63,199 nt of DNA from Neolecta irregularis DAH-3 (GCA_001929475.1 LXFE01000411.1:1-63199), one strand, 5' to 3'; positions 1 through 12,317 are shown, counted from the stretch's first letter. Numbers and translations are program-made. Notes: a model not told the origin generated them from the letters alone.

Positions 1-1
1 A

Positions 2-231
2 TACAACACTTAGGCTAGTACTATAAACCTGGTCTTATTTGTACTCCGGAGCATCAAAGCTTACAGGACCCAACCATCGGTCCTCTACGGTATACCTTAC
101 CAATACAGTAATCAGGTGTTGGTGGAATAAGTTATAGCTATACCGGAGTCATATGTCCTGTGAGTTACAACACTTGGGCTAGAAATATATCCTGGTCTTA
201 TTTGTAACTTTTGGCATCAAGCTTACACTTT
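2..231. repeat. Diverged direct repeat, about 164-bp period
   Basis: Positions 2-67 and 166-231 are two copies of the same segment. Both contain TACAACACTT followed by GGCTAG, then CCTGGTCTTATTTGTA, then GCATCAA and AGCTTACA. The copies differ by substitutions and a 1-nt shift, with an offset of 163-164 bp. The first copy starts at the window edge, so more copies may lie outside. It could be a degraded LTR or satellite fragment. No coding remnant supports either reading. Confidence 0.65.
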
Positions 232-3200
232 GTATGTTGGATAATGCTCTATCCACGCCAGAATCAAAGAATCGTTTTCACTTCATCTCATCTGAATCGG
301 TTTCTGATATATATCAGAACCCCCTGCAGAATACGCGCAGGTATGTCCCGGGCGCACCCATCGGCTGAATTGGCAGTCGGCAGGCGGCAATTACCTGACA
401 CGCTGCCTATTTAATCCCATGGGCGCTAAGCCAAGCCAGTGACACCGTCCATTCGCAGCACTGCCCCATGATCCAGCACTTTTGAATCCGCAAGAGATTC
501 TGACTGATTATGTTGTAATAGAAGACATGACGTGGGACTTTCTCTAGGTAGATGTGGTAAAATTGGCATATAAGTCATATGCATCATGATGTAGCATCAT
601 ATTATTCTGATTCATTTGGTTTAGATTGCTTATTTTCTATCTCCATAAACAAACCCTCATATAACGAACTGTAAACTCTGCCAAGCCAATTCGTTATATC
701 AAAGTTTGACTCCTTTAATTATCCAAAACAGGTCTTCTAATGAAAGTCCTGTTTAACTGATTTTCCTTTTATCTTGAGAAAATAATTTCCCAAGAAACTA
801 TTAGTGTACCCAAGAGTAGGGAATCTTTTCCTTATAGTTTATCACATCTCTTTTTTCGAAATTAAATAATTTTATGCGAGTTTGTATCCGAATGGACTTG
901 AGATTTACGGGTATTCTAAACGGTCCGTCACTATGTACGATATGGACTTCATCGTGAAATGGGGATACATCTAATGAGGCAGGACTTTGTAAAGGGATCG
1001 GGGAGGTTTATCAGAAACTGTAACGGAGACTCCTCCTGGAGCAGGTATGGATAGTGTGGAGGTACAATCATATCCCGGTGGAATAGGCCACATAGCCCAA
1101 GCACTTGTATATAATTAGCACCAGGTGGACAGTGGCCGTCTCTTATTAGTGACCACTCACTGCCACCTATATCACCTCTCCTCCGTGACAGAAACTGGTA
1201 TAGGTTTCAATAGATTAATATTGAATGATCAGATTGGAACTGGTTCGTATGAAAGGGGAAAACTAGTAGCAGATTGTGAAGACGGGTATAGATCGAAGGA
1301 AATACCCCTCCCCAATTCGTCAAAGACCATCCAAGCTCATGGTAGTGAACATATTGCTGAATTAGGTTACATTTGTGGTCGATGTCGATGCAATTGTAAT
1401 GAAAAGGGTGTCACTGGTGGAGAGATGGCTTGATAATACCAATAGTACTAGGAAAAAGTGGGAGGTTGAGAACAGAAAAAACAAGTGATGAAAAGAATAC
1501 TTGGTGCTTATTTGCGACAACACCTGCCTATACTTGTGAAAATACTTAATAGGATACCAAGTGCGGCTGAGATAAAGAGCAGGGAAGATCGCATGGACAG
1601 AAAGACGGTCAATTACCCTTCACGCAATCAACTTTTTCATCGTACAGCCTATTTATTCTCGTATGTCATTTGAGGAATTCAACGGAACGAACATAATAAA
1701 GAAAAGTGTCTTACTAGAACCGTAGAATCACATCTCAACAATCAATCGCACATGCTCATGTTTCAGCCTCATTCTACTTTTCTTACGTGCTTGCATTTCT
1801 GTTATGGGGTATATACCATGCACTCGAAATGTTCTGACGCACTCTAGAGTATATCGCAATCTCGACGTATCTGTATTCTGTGCGCCGGTTTTGTTTCCAG
1901 AGAACTCGATTGATTCATTCACATGACGATCGGTTTGCTGGTGATCTAACTTATATAACTTGCCTCTTGTAGCACAAGATACGATTGCATTGTTAACTTT
2001 CTTTGGTTATTGGTGGTTTACTGCGAGACTCATTATTCGCTTGTTCGAGTCTATATGAAATGACGACAAGGCTCAAGTTTCTAAAGGTCTCTGATTGACT
2101 AAATTGTCTCCCGCTCCATGCTTTATACCCATTCTATATTGTAGTTTGGAACTGTTACATTATACTATCGACTAGATAGTAAGTCGCACTGTATTCTTTT
2201 TTGAGGTATGTGTGAAGCACCGTAACATATCTATTGCAAATCTGGAAAACTGATTTGCAGTGAATATTCAGGGTCCTGAATCATTCCCTCAGGCTTGTAG
2301 CCACAAGAACCAATATGATCTGCAATATTTTGACATGATCAACGATTATCTCCTGGATTTGACCAATTACAAAAAGGTCATTTTACCTACTAGTAGGAAA
2401 ATATTCCTCTTTGCAAGATCATCTGCTAGACACCTTTCCCGAAATTCATGACAAGAAACGTCATTCGAATCTTGCACAGATTTCTACGAGTAACTGACTA
2501 GACAAACACAAGTACGTAGCCTCATTTAGTGTGAGTGAACAGATTCTGTCCAAGAACTCTGTTTGGTCTTTGAGCTTTGATGGTTGGTTTTGATTCGGCT
2601 CGCGACTTTTATCCAATGACTTGATTGTGACACACATTACATTCCCTACGCATCCAAACCAACTTACGCATGGGCAGCTAGTGTAAGACTAGTGTCGAAA
2701 ACCCATCGATAAACGCCAGTCTCATCGTAATCCCCCAATATAGTCTGAAACGTATCGAGGAATCGGATAATCGTTCGTCAGGAGCTTCCCCCTGTTCAGT
2801 TTTTCTTGGCTCGTGGGAGTGGGGGAGCGGGTGGGGCTAGTTTATTGGGAAAACGGGCCAGAACTATTCGACACATAGAGATCGATTTAAAATAGCTCCG
2901 GAGGATTGATTTGATCAGGTTTTCGATAATCAACCCCACTCGACCCGTGTCGAATGGAAGCAGATACCCCCACGCAACAAATCAACATGGAGGGGAGTAC
3001 TGTATAACCCAATCATTCAGTTAATCACTCAATCACCCGGGTTTTCAATTCTGATTGGACGCAATTTTTGTTTTGTTTTGGAATGTGATGTACACAAGAG
3101 TTTGGCCAGTCCGAGTTGGTGCTCGTCACGATGTGTAGCCGAGATGGGATAGTAAACCAAGACTATGATAATAACCTCCTATCAAGTACAATTGTTGGTC

Positions 3201-3939
3201 CATCCAGCTTTAAACCGAAAATGGACCATATTACCGATGAGTGGGGTCAATCCTATATCTAACGATGTGGATCCTCTTATCCCATTTGAATAACCTGACC
3301 TAGTATTGGATTTTATATTCATGATCATTAATTATAAAGCTGCAAGGTCGAAATCTTGAATAGAGAGATCAAGGCATGTTGGGGTCACCAGTAGGCAGTG
3401 TATACAAGAAATGGTGTACAGATCTTTCAATGGCGTCATACCTGTTAGATTTTCGGGATCGATCGTGACATGATCTCATAATCACTATCCGTCTTTGGAA
3501 GAACGGGTACACCTTGACTAGACAACTCAAAATGGCACTCATTGATTATTCAATCAAGCCCCTGAGAGAGCCGCTCGAGTGGATTTGTTTGCGGGTTTCC
3601 ATGGAGTATTCTCGCTGTTTCTGTGGAAGCAGAGAGGGGCATAAGGATTCCCTGGGCGGGCACGGTTGTTTTGCTGCCACAGCAGGGCGGGCGCGGGCTG
3701 GCGAGTTCTGGAGCCGCAACGAGGTCGCAAACAAAGCGTCATGGGCATTTCATGAAAACGCATATGATGCTGACTGCTGTCAGCATAGGCGGTTTCACCA
3801 TGCGAGCCGGTGGTTGTGAGACTGTGGTCGCCGCCGGTGTAAACGGCTGTGAGAGTTACTCGCGACGGGCAGGCCCTGGCGCGTGACGGGGTTCGCGGGA
3901 CACCACCACACGTGGATGCGATGGACATTGCTGTAGCGC

Positions 3940-4013
3940 AGCGTATGTGCCGCTATATGCCGCGAAGATGCTGCTATATGCTGCGTATATGCTGCGTATA
4001 TGCAGGAGAGAGC
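3940..4013. repeat. Imperfect 12-bp tandem repeat in GC-rich island
   Basis: A run of imperfect units built on GCTGCGTATAT and GCTGCTATATG repeats about six times. It lies inside the GC-rich patch at 3,580-4,300. It is non-coding as far as I can tell. Its function is unknown. Confidence 0.55.
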
Positions 4014-5303
4014 GCCTGCAATGCCTCTATCCCGCTAACATACCAAGTGGGTATATCTGCGCTGCCATGCTGTTTAATTCTCAAACGCCAGGCCGGGAAT
4101 ATCCTCCGCCGTGCGCCCTGGCTGCCGCGCTGTTTCTGCTCTTGCCCGCTACTACTGAGGTCTCATCCTTTGGAACACCTCGGCTGCGTCGCCTGACCCG
4201 CGCGCCCTTGCTTGGCTCGAGCGCCTAATTACTAACACTGCCGTTGCTATTTACCTTGTGCTACTTCCTTTGAGAGCAGCGCGCGGCCATTCGAGCAGCA
4301 GTCCCCAAGGGCTCCTCCTTTGTTTGGCCTTGGCATCTCTGCTCGCCAATCAGCAGCAGTCTTGCCCATCAAGAACCCGAGCACCACCAGGCATTGGTCG
4401 TTTTTTACGTGTCTTGGTGACATCTCTGACGCACGCTACTGCTCGAGACTTTTTTTTAGTCGCTCAGACTATCGCACACGCAATCATCTGTGCCCTCGTC
4501 TATCGGGCCCCAGCACACCCGGACAAGCGGTAAATTCTTGTTTCGAATCTGGAAGCTATTCTCTTGGGCCGGCTTTATATTCGATTACCAAGTACCGTCT
4601 GACTGGCCACCATCATCGAACCCTTGTCCATTGTCACCAAAAGCCCTGCTCGCTTCCTTCCGCTCCCGGTCATTTAACCCTCGACATTCCTTTACATGGA
4701 AAGTGGTTTATAGCTCTGCCTCCAAAGCGACGACACCATTTCTGGACGGGTTCGGCCACGTCGGCTTATACATCTCGAGAGATTCCTGCCTGTCTCGTTC
4801 ACCAAAAAAGCCTTCCAAATCAAGTGGCCGCATATAGCCTGTCGTTCAAAAGAGGTTTGGTAAACAAAAAGAGAAATATCCAGCACAGGGTCCATATTTC
4901 AATCTTGTGACTCAAACCCTCTCGATCGCAGGTCTATGACTTCCTGTCGCTTTCCGTTGAATGGAATCTGAGTGTCATGAGATACAGGACATTGAAAAGA
5001 CTCTCCCGCCCCTCTCACAGGCAGGTTATTTTCTCACTCTGTGCTAAATAGTGGATAGGCTGTTCCCGAGTTCCTGTCTCATAATCCCTTTTCCTCCCTT
5101 GGTGAACATACTTCACTTCTTCGGGACAGTAATTCGACGCTATACCGAGGCCCTCTTCTTCCAGCAAGATCTCACTATGACGAAATTGTGGCGAACTCCC
5201 GTCCTCATCGTCCAAGCCTTACTGCTCCTCCTGCGGGTTCGTTTATATCCCGCATGCTCTTACAATAGTTAATGGATTACCAGAATACAGGGAAATACCA
5301 CGA

Positions 5304-6163
5304 TTGCCGTTGGCCCCGTTGTCTTTCGATAATCTTTCCCAGGGTCATTTTCAGAGTTCTCCACGCCCGCCTCTATTTTTTTTCGAATGGCCTGACCGAA
5401 ATTCTTCTCATCTCCCATTTGAATCAGTTCGGCAGCATCCACACCACCAACAATATAGCTATGAAAATCATGAACCAGTTACGCTTCCGTATTATCCAGT
5501 GTATCAATATCCATATCCCGAGCCACCAGCTGAGCCAGCTTATCGGCAGTTCACCAACCAGCCCTCGATGTCACATCCTTCGGTATTCCAAACGAACCCA
5601 TTGCCGCGCCTGGACCACCCTCCGCCTGTACGCACTACGACTCAGTCTCACAGGGTCGCGCCATCTTCTTTCTCGGCAATCCATCGACCTAATTATTCTG
5701 CTCATCCTTATCGTCGACCTCCACCCCCTGTTTCATCAAATCGGGCAGCAGAATACCAAATAGGCCAACAATTTCAACACCAAACTCTACCACAAAGATT
5801 GGTACCGACGCCTGCAGCAAGATATGTTGGTCAACCCAACTTGCCCGGAATTCCGATGCACTCCGGTTATGCCAATTTACCCGTAGCATCCTCAAGTAGT
5901 AATATCCCGGACCATGTCCCTCGGCAACGCAAGGGACGAGGAAATTTACCAAAGCATGTCACGACGTTGCTGAAGAACTGGTTGAATGACCATATTGACC
6001 ATCCATATCCTACTGAAGAAGAGAAAATCATGCTTGCTACTGAAACAAACCTCACTCTCAATCAGGCAAGCTTTTCTCTTCGACATTCTGCAAGACTCAT
6101 TATTAGATCAACAATTGGTTCATCAATCAACGGAGACGTCACCTTCGAAAACCCGGTGCGTGA
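5304..6163 (+). CDS. TALE/KN-type homeodomain transcription factor
   Basis: This is a probable sequence-specific DNA-binding regulator. The first roughly 200 residues are low complexity and rich in Pro, Gln, Tyr and Ser. A basic stretch (RQRKGRGNLPKHV) then opens a KN homeodomain with the family's NDHIDHPYPTEEEK segment in the helix 1-loop-helix 2 region. After a 41-nt intron (6066-6106) comes the recognition helix INNWFINQRRRHLRK, and the protein ends only three residues later. The intron must begin GCAAGC to keep the homeodomain in frame, so it is a GC-AG intron. The 5' end is unresolved: the frame is open back to 5181 without an ATG near the start, so a first exon probably lies upstream. 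It resembles fungal TALE homeobox proteins such as yeast Cup9/Tos8 in the homeodomain only. Confidence 0.8.
6066..6106 (+). other. GC-AG intron in homeobox gene
   Basis: The exon ends with Leu-Asn-Gln of the homeodomain (CTCAATCAG). The next bases are GCAAGC, and the intron ends ATTAG before ATCAACAATTGG (I-N-N-W). No GT donor restores the conserved homeodomain, so the donor is GC. Confidence 0.8.
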
Positions 6164-6741
6164 TTCGATTCTGAGAATGTTTTTCTAGATTATCCTCCAT
6201 CGATCAACCATAACGAAACGTTTTCATTTAGTACTCATTCGATTCTTCATTGTATACATTTCTGGGAGCATGCAAAGGTATTTCTCCTTGTAGCATCTTT
6301 TTCACTGAGGGTTTTATCTTGTTTATCTTGATTTTTGAATATTTCGGTTATTTCAACGACACTTTATTCATTTTATTGACATGGAAATCTTTTCGTGGAC
6401 GGAATTTTATTCTCTGGACTGTTTTTACTTGATTCTCAAAAAAGATTTATTGTCTAGTTGGAGCTTTCTGATATGTATATAGTGTGTTGTGTCTTTTGAC
6501 TGTGTTTTTAAGCCAGTGGATGTAGATAGTGCATTATGGTTGGTGTATTGTGGGTGACCAGCGGGTCAAGATAACGACTTGGATCTAGAAAAGAATAGAG
6601 CGCTAATCATTGTTTCACATAGTATCACGGAAATTTTATTCTTGCCCTATACCATCTACGTCGTCTGATCTATTTGATCCCCGGTCTCTCTTTGCGAATG
6701 ACCGGGTTTTCGGTGGGTGTTCTATCCCGAAGGCAAGGATT
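6164..6741. other. AT-rich spacer between convergent genes
   Basis: This spacer lies between the homeobox gene and the convergent CBC2 gene. It is T-rich on the plus strand and probably carries both 3' untranslated regions. I see no gene in it. Confidence 0.5.
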
Positions 6742-7493
6742 TCATTCCGGATCTCTAGAATCCTCTTCATCGCTTTCTCTTCCTAGACTCTTGGAAAAAT
6801 CTGGACACGTCAACACACCCAAATTGAGCGAGATACTAACTTTCTTTATGAGCCTCCAAAGATCCACCCATGGGAACATCTTGAATAGCAACATAATTGC
6901 CTCCCTGCTCTTCAGCCCGTTTCTTCTCGGCTTCCATTCGTTTGCCCCATCCTCCTCGTCCACCATCATAATCTTCCCGATGTTCATCACGCACTTGACC
7001 CCCGCTTTTTCCTCTACCGTATTGGCGACCATCTTTGTATCCTGGATCCAGATCCGTTCGTACAGTTCTTTCGTCGAGTTTTGTGCTATTGATGTATTTC
7101 ATGCAATCTAGTGCAGCTTCGTGAGCGTAATACTCGACAAAACAGAATCCACAGGGCGTCTTTTGAAAACGGTCTAATCCCATGATAATCCGTTTAATCT
7201 CGCCACATCTGGTCCCCGTCAGTTTCTGATTATCCAGTAAATTTACTTTGAGAATAGTTCGTATATTTGCTCTTCGGTGGTATAAAACGATCTTGCAGGT
7301 TAGCAGAAAATAAAATGGCACAGATTGCAATATACAGATTTCCAACATATAAAGTAGTAGTTGATTTGACGGCCTCCCAAGCGTCCCGGTCTCTCTAGCC
7401 TGTTAAAAAAATGAATCTATCTATTTAGTATACTCCGCTTCTTCTCTCGAGGTAGGAACTCGGTTGATCAAGTTGGTCGATAGTCACAGTCAT
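6742..7493 (-). CDS. CBC2: Nuclear cap-binding protein subunit 2 (CBP20)
   Basis: This is the small subunit of the nuclear cap-binding complex, which binds the 7-methylguanosine cap of Pol II transcripts with its large partner and supports splicing and export. Spliced from the ATG at 7493, the protein begins [18 protein letters not shown]. An RRM follows with RNP2 [10 protein letters not shown] and RNP1 CGFCFVEY, and then the family block [27 protein letters not shown] place introns after codon 20, in the RNP2 loop, before CGEIKR and near the C-terminus; the last leads to an acidic tail [10 protein letters not shown] ending at 6742. All introns are about 38-44 nt. The length fits fungal CBC2. 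It is divergent from NUP82, with 65 bp between the starts. Confidence 0.93.
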
Positions 7494-7558
7494 TATCGAT
7501 AATTATAGCGAACGTCAAAGTTCTAGTGAATCAAAACTTGTAACCACACCCACGAATA
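7494..7558. promoter_or_regulatory. Shared divergent promoter CBC2/NUP82
   Basis: Only 65 bp separate the start codons of CBC2 (minus) and NUP82 (plus). The interval is AT-rich. It must contain at least part of both promoters, unless the transcripts initiate inside the opposite gene. I see no clear TATA box. Confidence 0.5.
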
Positions 7559-10297
7559 ATGGTAAACTTGAAACTTCCTGATGAGCCCATTGAACAATGG
7601 CTTTCAAGTCTTCAGCGGCATCCAATATTTACCGACGATGTTTATCGTATAATATTCTCTTGGAAAATCGTCTGATTGTAAGCGGACAATATCCAGTCGT
7701 GTCAAGATACAAAAAGTTCGATTATAGCACTCCGTGGCGCCGACCTTTTCGTTGCATTAGGGAGCAAGATCAGATGTTTGGATATGCGAGAATGTAAATC
7801 TAAAGTGAATGAAGATGAGACTGGTTGTTCTAAATCTGTTTACACGGTATACCTTATTCATTTACATTTACCAATCCTCAGACTTTACAAACGCCTGAAA
7901 TCGATTTTCAGATTTATCAACTAGAAATTAGTAAAGCAGGAAGGTACGTTGTTGCTGTTGGCACCACTCGCGTTGCCGTGGTGACTTTGCCCCGTAAAGC
8001 GATTTCGAAAATAAATGAACAGCACTTCCGCTCAAAGTACTACAATTCACAAACCCAGGTTGATCTTTAGGACTCACCTTATTGGCAAGATATATCATTC
8101 AGAAGCTACAGGAAATCATATTGTCAAGGCTATCTGGCATCCTTTTGGCAAGAATGACGGGAGCCTGCTAGTCATGTCCTCTGACTCAATGCTGCGGTGA
8201 GAAACCATTCTATGAGAGGAACTTATAGTAGACTCTATGATTTGGCTTTGAGCTATAATGAACCTGAGCAAACGATCGATTTATTTCCTTCAAGATACGA
8301 AACTCGCAGTCTGAGCAACAAGAAGGGACTTTTTATCGCAGGAGAAGATGAGATAGAAGCTGCGTCCTGTACATTTGGGACTGGCACAGATGATTGGAGT
8401 CCTTTCTCTGTCTACATTGTTATGCGGAATGGCGATATATACGCGGTTTGTCCTGTAGTGCCGTCGCAATGGTATAACTCAATGGCAAATATGCCTGATT
8501 CTTAGCTCTGCATCAAGACTTTATCTTGATCGATTAGCATGTTATATCTCTGCAAAGTCAAGCCACGTATCAGAACTCGCTAGACAAGATCCGCAAAGAG
8601 ATATGAAAGCAGAAATTGATTTATATCGTCAGCAAACACGCTGGATATCCGATGTTCTCGGACAAGTCTCGTCCGCTGAGGATTTTGGACTGGGTTCGCC
8701 CTCTGCGGCCGAAGTAGATCACTCGCTGGTCAATTTCCGGAGACCAAATGTAGTTCGACCACAAGCAACAGTTCATGGACCGTTTCTATTTCAACCACCC
8801 CCTGCAGAATTCTCCACCCTTCAAACCGAAGCTACAGACATTCTCTCTTTGCCTACTAGCCCTGTTGGACTACTTGTAATATCGTATTCGGATGGGAAAG
8901 TAGATGTATGTATTGAGAGTGAGAAGATTGAAGCTTTATGGCTAGGAAAGCCGGTATGTCTGCTCTTATTCACATCTCTAAACTGCCAGGCATCCGACAG
9001 AGGTGAAAAATATTTATCTCTTCCTCCCGTATCCACATACGAATCAATCAATCTGAAATTAGGATATCAAGGACAAAAACCCGAAGCCTTCTCTAGAGTC
9101 TCGTTATGTCAAGATACTAGGCAGACTGAGATATTCTATGCTTATCACTCTGGGGGTGTTCATGCAATCTCAGTCCAGTCATGGATCTCAATGCTGGCTG
9201 AAGCTTTTGAGAATGAAAATGATTCGCTCCTTGAGGAAGTTTTTCAAGCTCGGAAACCTTCTCTGATTCGACAACTAGTAGACTCGAGGCCGTTGAGCCA
9301 GAAGTATATATTCTGATTCCAAAGAAAGCTAAGTTCTAGGGACGGAACTCCAATTGTTGGATGCTGTGTACTTTTAGACACCTATCTTGGATGTACCTTA
9401 CTTTCCTTGTCAGCTGAACTCCAACTTGTTGGATTTGAACTGGATGAAGGAGTTGCTTCAGAAGATGAATCCGACGAAACACCATTGGACAGCGATATGT
9501 CTAACATTCCCCGTTATCGTTCCTTATTGAGCCATCCAACTTATGGCTCTCTAGCTTTGGTCGAGAAAGCACCAGTTCAACCGAAGCTAATTATTCCTCC
9601 TTCTGCCAGAGGCCAGCTTGAAGTCACGGAAGACTCGCTTCGGTTCCTTGGGAAATCCGCCCAGGCGAACCGCGAACAGATGCACGCTCTGTACCTTGCG
9701 GCAGTCTCAATGCATCAACGGTAAGCGATACAAGGTTCTATTTTAATGACGTGAAGGCTCGATCTCCAGCTCCTAGAGCTGCAACGTCAGTTGGAAAAAT
9801 TACGTGAATCTCAGTTGAAACTCTCAACATCCAGTAATGCGGAAGAACGAGTAGAGAAAGCTGTTTCAATTCAAAAGGATCTACAAAATCGGGCAGACAT
9901 TCTTCTACAAAAGTTGATGAATAACCACTCTCCAATACTTAGTGATCACGAGAAAAAGTGGTTTGATGAACTGAAACGAATCAGTATTAGAATAGAAGGC
10001 AGTCGAGGCTTTGACCAGCGGCTACAGACGGTTCGAGTCCCCTGCCAATACCCTGTTAATGTATACAGGTCAGAAAAGACTGGCAAAGATTGAAACCTGC
10101 GATTGAAGAAGCGAAATCACTGGGAGAACAGCAGAATGCAGACCCAGAGACCTTGCGACGTAGAGAAGAATATGTCGTTCTCGGTACACTTTTGCAAGAT
10201 TCGTAAGTAGGGTCTCACTATTTGATCTGATCGTTGCAGCTTGAAAATCGTGAATCAAACTAAATCGCAGGTCGAAAAATTACTGAAGATTGACTAA
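7559..10297 (+). CDS. NUP82: Nucleoporin NUP82 (NUP88 homologue)
   Basis: This is a cytoplasmic-face nuclear pore component that, in the known Nup82-Nsp1-Nup159 complex, anchors the mRNA export platform. The N-terminal half has beta-propeller-like strands, for example ADLFVALGSKIRCLDMRE, then IWHPFGKNDGSLLVMSSD, SVYIVMRNGDIYAV and LLVISYSDGKVDV. The C-terminal third is a long alpha-helical coiled coil from about 9,780 to 10,297 (LELQRQLEKLRESQLKL and ERVEKAVSIQKDLQNRADIL), ending KSQVEKLLKID. About nine short introns are needed. I checked several by phase (at 7,850, 8,960, 9,306 and 10,035) and they leave an uninterrupted frame. The splice after exon 1 (7,640-7,700) is not settled. The start MVNLKLPDEPIEQWL fits fungal NUP82. 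Confidence 0.83.
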
Positions 10298-10943
10298 ATT
10301 ATTCAACTCATTGCAATTTAAGTAATCTTGCCAGAAATGTATATTTTTGTATTCACAATAGAATCTCTACACGCCAGCAGCCTTGCCACGTGAGTTCATT
10401 CATTTGACATTTTACCTTGCTAATGTTGTCTATCCTCGAACATAATCATGTCAACTCCAACTCTTGGCTACTCTGCAGGAAGATGCAGTTGAGTTTCCCT
10501 TAAATATGGTTGAAAAAGCTGATTGATTTGACGAATGACACACAATCACTTAAGATGTGAAATTTCCATGTACTCAACAATCACTACTAAGGGTATTGCA
10601 TATAGTCATTTCATTTGCTTCTATGATTTCCAGTTGTCTGGCTTGGTTCTGGGTGTGAAACACCTCTATACAATTTTTTTCCCTTTAGGACTGTTTAAGG
10701 ATTATATTATTAGAATCTCTCAACAGATACACTGGTAATAAACTGACATTTCATTGATCCCAGTTCCTCAATTTATTTCATGCAATTTGGGTTTCCATTT
10801 CAAAAGGAAGACGTATGCGACATGACGTTTCCATTAAAAAAGAATAATAATGTCTTATAAGACAGTCCTACATGTGGAAAGTCAATGTCTCAGAATTCCA
10901 CCATATACAAAAGGCCAGACCTTTTCTCTTATTAATAAACACT
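10298..10943. other. AT-rich spacer, nothing seen
   Basis: This intergenic DNA lies between NUP82 and the arrestin-like gene. It has short open frames without family resemblance. It presumably holds the 3' end of NUP82 and the promoter of the downstream gene. Confidence 0.45.
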
Positions 10944-12079
10944 ATGCAATCAGTAATGCTACAGACACAAGCATCTCTTTCTATCCTCGTTGAATCACCT
11001 CCATTAGTCTCATATGGACTTCCGAAAGATTCTACGGGTGCTTTGCTGAACGGGATCTTTCGGTTCGCCGTTCATGCACCATTTGTTTTCGCAAAGGAAT
11101 TTAGGCTCGAACTGATGTCTGATATACGTACAAAACGTCCTATCAAATCAGACTGTTTAAAGTGTATCTCGAGGAAATCTATTCTTTACGCTTGGAATTT
11201 TCTTCCTCTGACAACCCCATCGCGCCTCAAAATGGCTCAAGGGGCTCACGATTACCCTTTCAGCTGTTTAATGCCAGGAAATCTAGCTGCGTCGACGGAT
11301 TCTTCACTCGCGAGTATTGAATACCGACTTGTAGGTACTTTTGTCCCTACGAAAGGATCTCCCATCGTTGTCTCTGAACCCATTACTCTGTCGCGCGCAA
11401 TAATCCCGGGAAATGACAGAATTTTTCAACGCGTATTCCCGCCTACCCCAGTAACCGCTCGCATTGTTATTCCCAACACCTTGCATCCTCTGTTTCGAGT
11501 CGAAATGAAACTAACCATTACTGGTCTTGCCGAAGAAGTGTCAACATGGAAACTTCGGAAAATTATATGGAGAATCGAAGAGCTCTCAACCGTTTTCAGC
11601 CCACCTTGTCCCTCTCACTCTCGTGCTGCATCTGCCAGCGGTGTTTTATCAGAGGATGAAAGGACGATAGGTTCTGGGGAAATAAGGAAGGGCTGGAAGC
11701 CCAGTAATAACAACACTTATGTCCTTGAGACAGAGATTTCGACGATGGGAGACATCTCCTGTGACGTTGAAAGTTCAGCGGGTATCAGCGTATCTCACCG
11801 CCTGATTATCGAGGCGTATGTTTTAGAAGTGAAAAATGCAACCGGGTTTACCGGTAATGCTCGAATTTTGAGAATGCAATGCTCCATCATAATTACCAAT
11901 CCTTCAGGTATGGGGATCCCTTGGGATATGGAAATACCTCCCACGTAAGTGCATCACCATACAGCTCTTGGCTAACCATGAAAAGATATCTCGATGTTGT
12001 TCAAGACATTTCGCCACCTCCTTATACAAATCCAGTACAATCCAGCCTTCGACAGAGTGCTCACAGCTCTATACCTTGA
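10944..12079 (+). CDS. LDB19: Arrestin-related trafficking adaptor, LDB19 type
   Basis: This is a probable ubiquitin-ligase adaptor that recruits Rsp5-type HECT ligases to plasma-membrane transporters for endocytosis. It opens with LQTQASLSILVESPPLVSYG, the characteristic start of LDB19/Art1 arrestin domains, and continues with beta-rich arrestin segments such as YAWNFLPLTTPSRLKMAQG and IEYRLVGTFVPTKG. A single intron of about 43 nt after 11,945 joins IPWDMEIPP to TYLDVVQDISPPPYTN. This creates one PPxY motif (PPTY) across the splice and leaves a second (PPPY) just behind it. Such PY motifs bind the WW domains of Rsp5. I chose the Met at 10944, which puts the start close to the domain; an in-frame ATG at 10872 would add 24 residues. 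At about 365 residues it is shorter than yeast Ldb19. Confidence 0.75.
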
Positions 12080-12317
12080 GCCATAACTATGATCGCGGCT
12101 CATATGAGTGTTTCGATTCAATTGTCGAAAATGATTAACTTATTGATGTATCTATGGGGAGGATGTCCAGAAGATGTCCAGCTTCACTGTCTTGCACGGA
12201 TAAAAATGCATATTGTTTTCTTGTATGAATGTTTTCATGTCTACATATAAAAGTTTTGTTTGTCGAAATAACTCTCCTCTTGTCTTTTACTGGCTCTAAT
12301 TTCGGTAAATTTGGCGT

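Larger units (their letters stand above)
1..5271. other. Gene-poor left edge, no supported gene
   Basis: I see no protein in this stretch that resembles a known family, and the open frames are short, overlap on both strands and lack coherent splice patterns. The first 2.5 kb is AT-rich and contains a diverged direct repeat at the very edge. From about 3,580 to 4,300 the base composition turns clearly GC-rich, with several overlapping open frames on both strands, as expected of GC-rich non-coding DNA. The stretch from about 4,250 to 5,270 may be a long 5' leader or promoter of the homeobox gene that follows. A retroelement relic at the left edge is possible but unproven. Confidence 0.5.

Noticed and set aside
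1125-1433. Open frame of about 100 codons
   Set aside because: No family resemblance, no splice context, and composition like the surrounding non-coding DNA.
3940-4013. Short tandem units as replication iterons or a CRISPR array
   Set aside because: Units are imperfect and contiguous without spacers, and the DNA is fungal nuclear.
3514-4910. Several long overlapping open frames on both strands
   Set aside because: They overlap each other in many frames within a GC-rich patch where stop codons are rare. None resembles a protein family.
10029-10045. GGTTCGAGTCC box resembling a tRNA B box
   Set aside because: The preceding 60 bases do not form cloverleaf arms, and the sequence lies inside a phase-consistent intron of NUP82.
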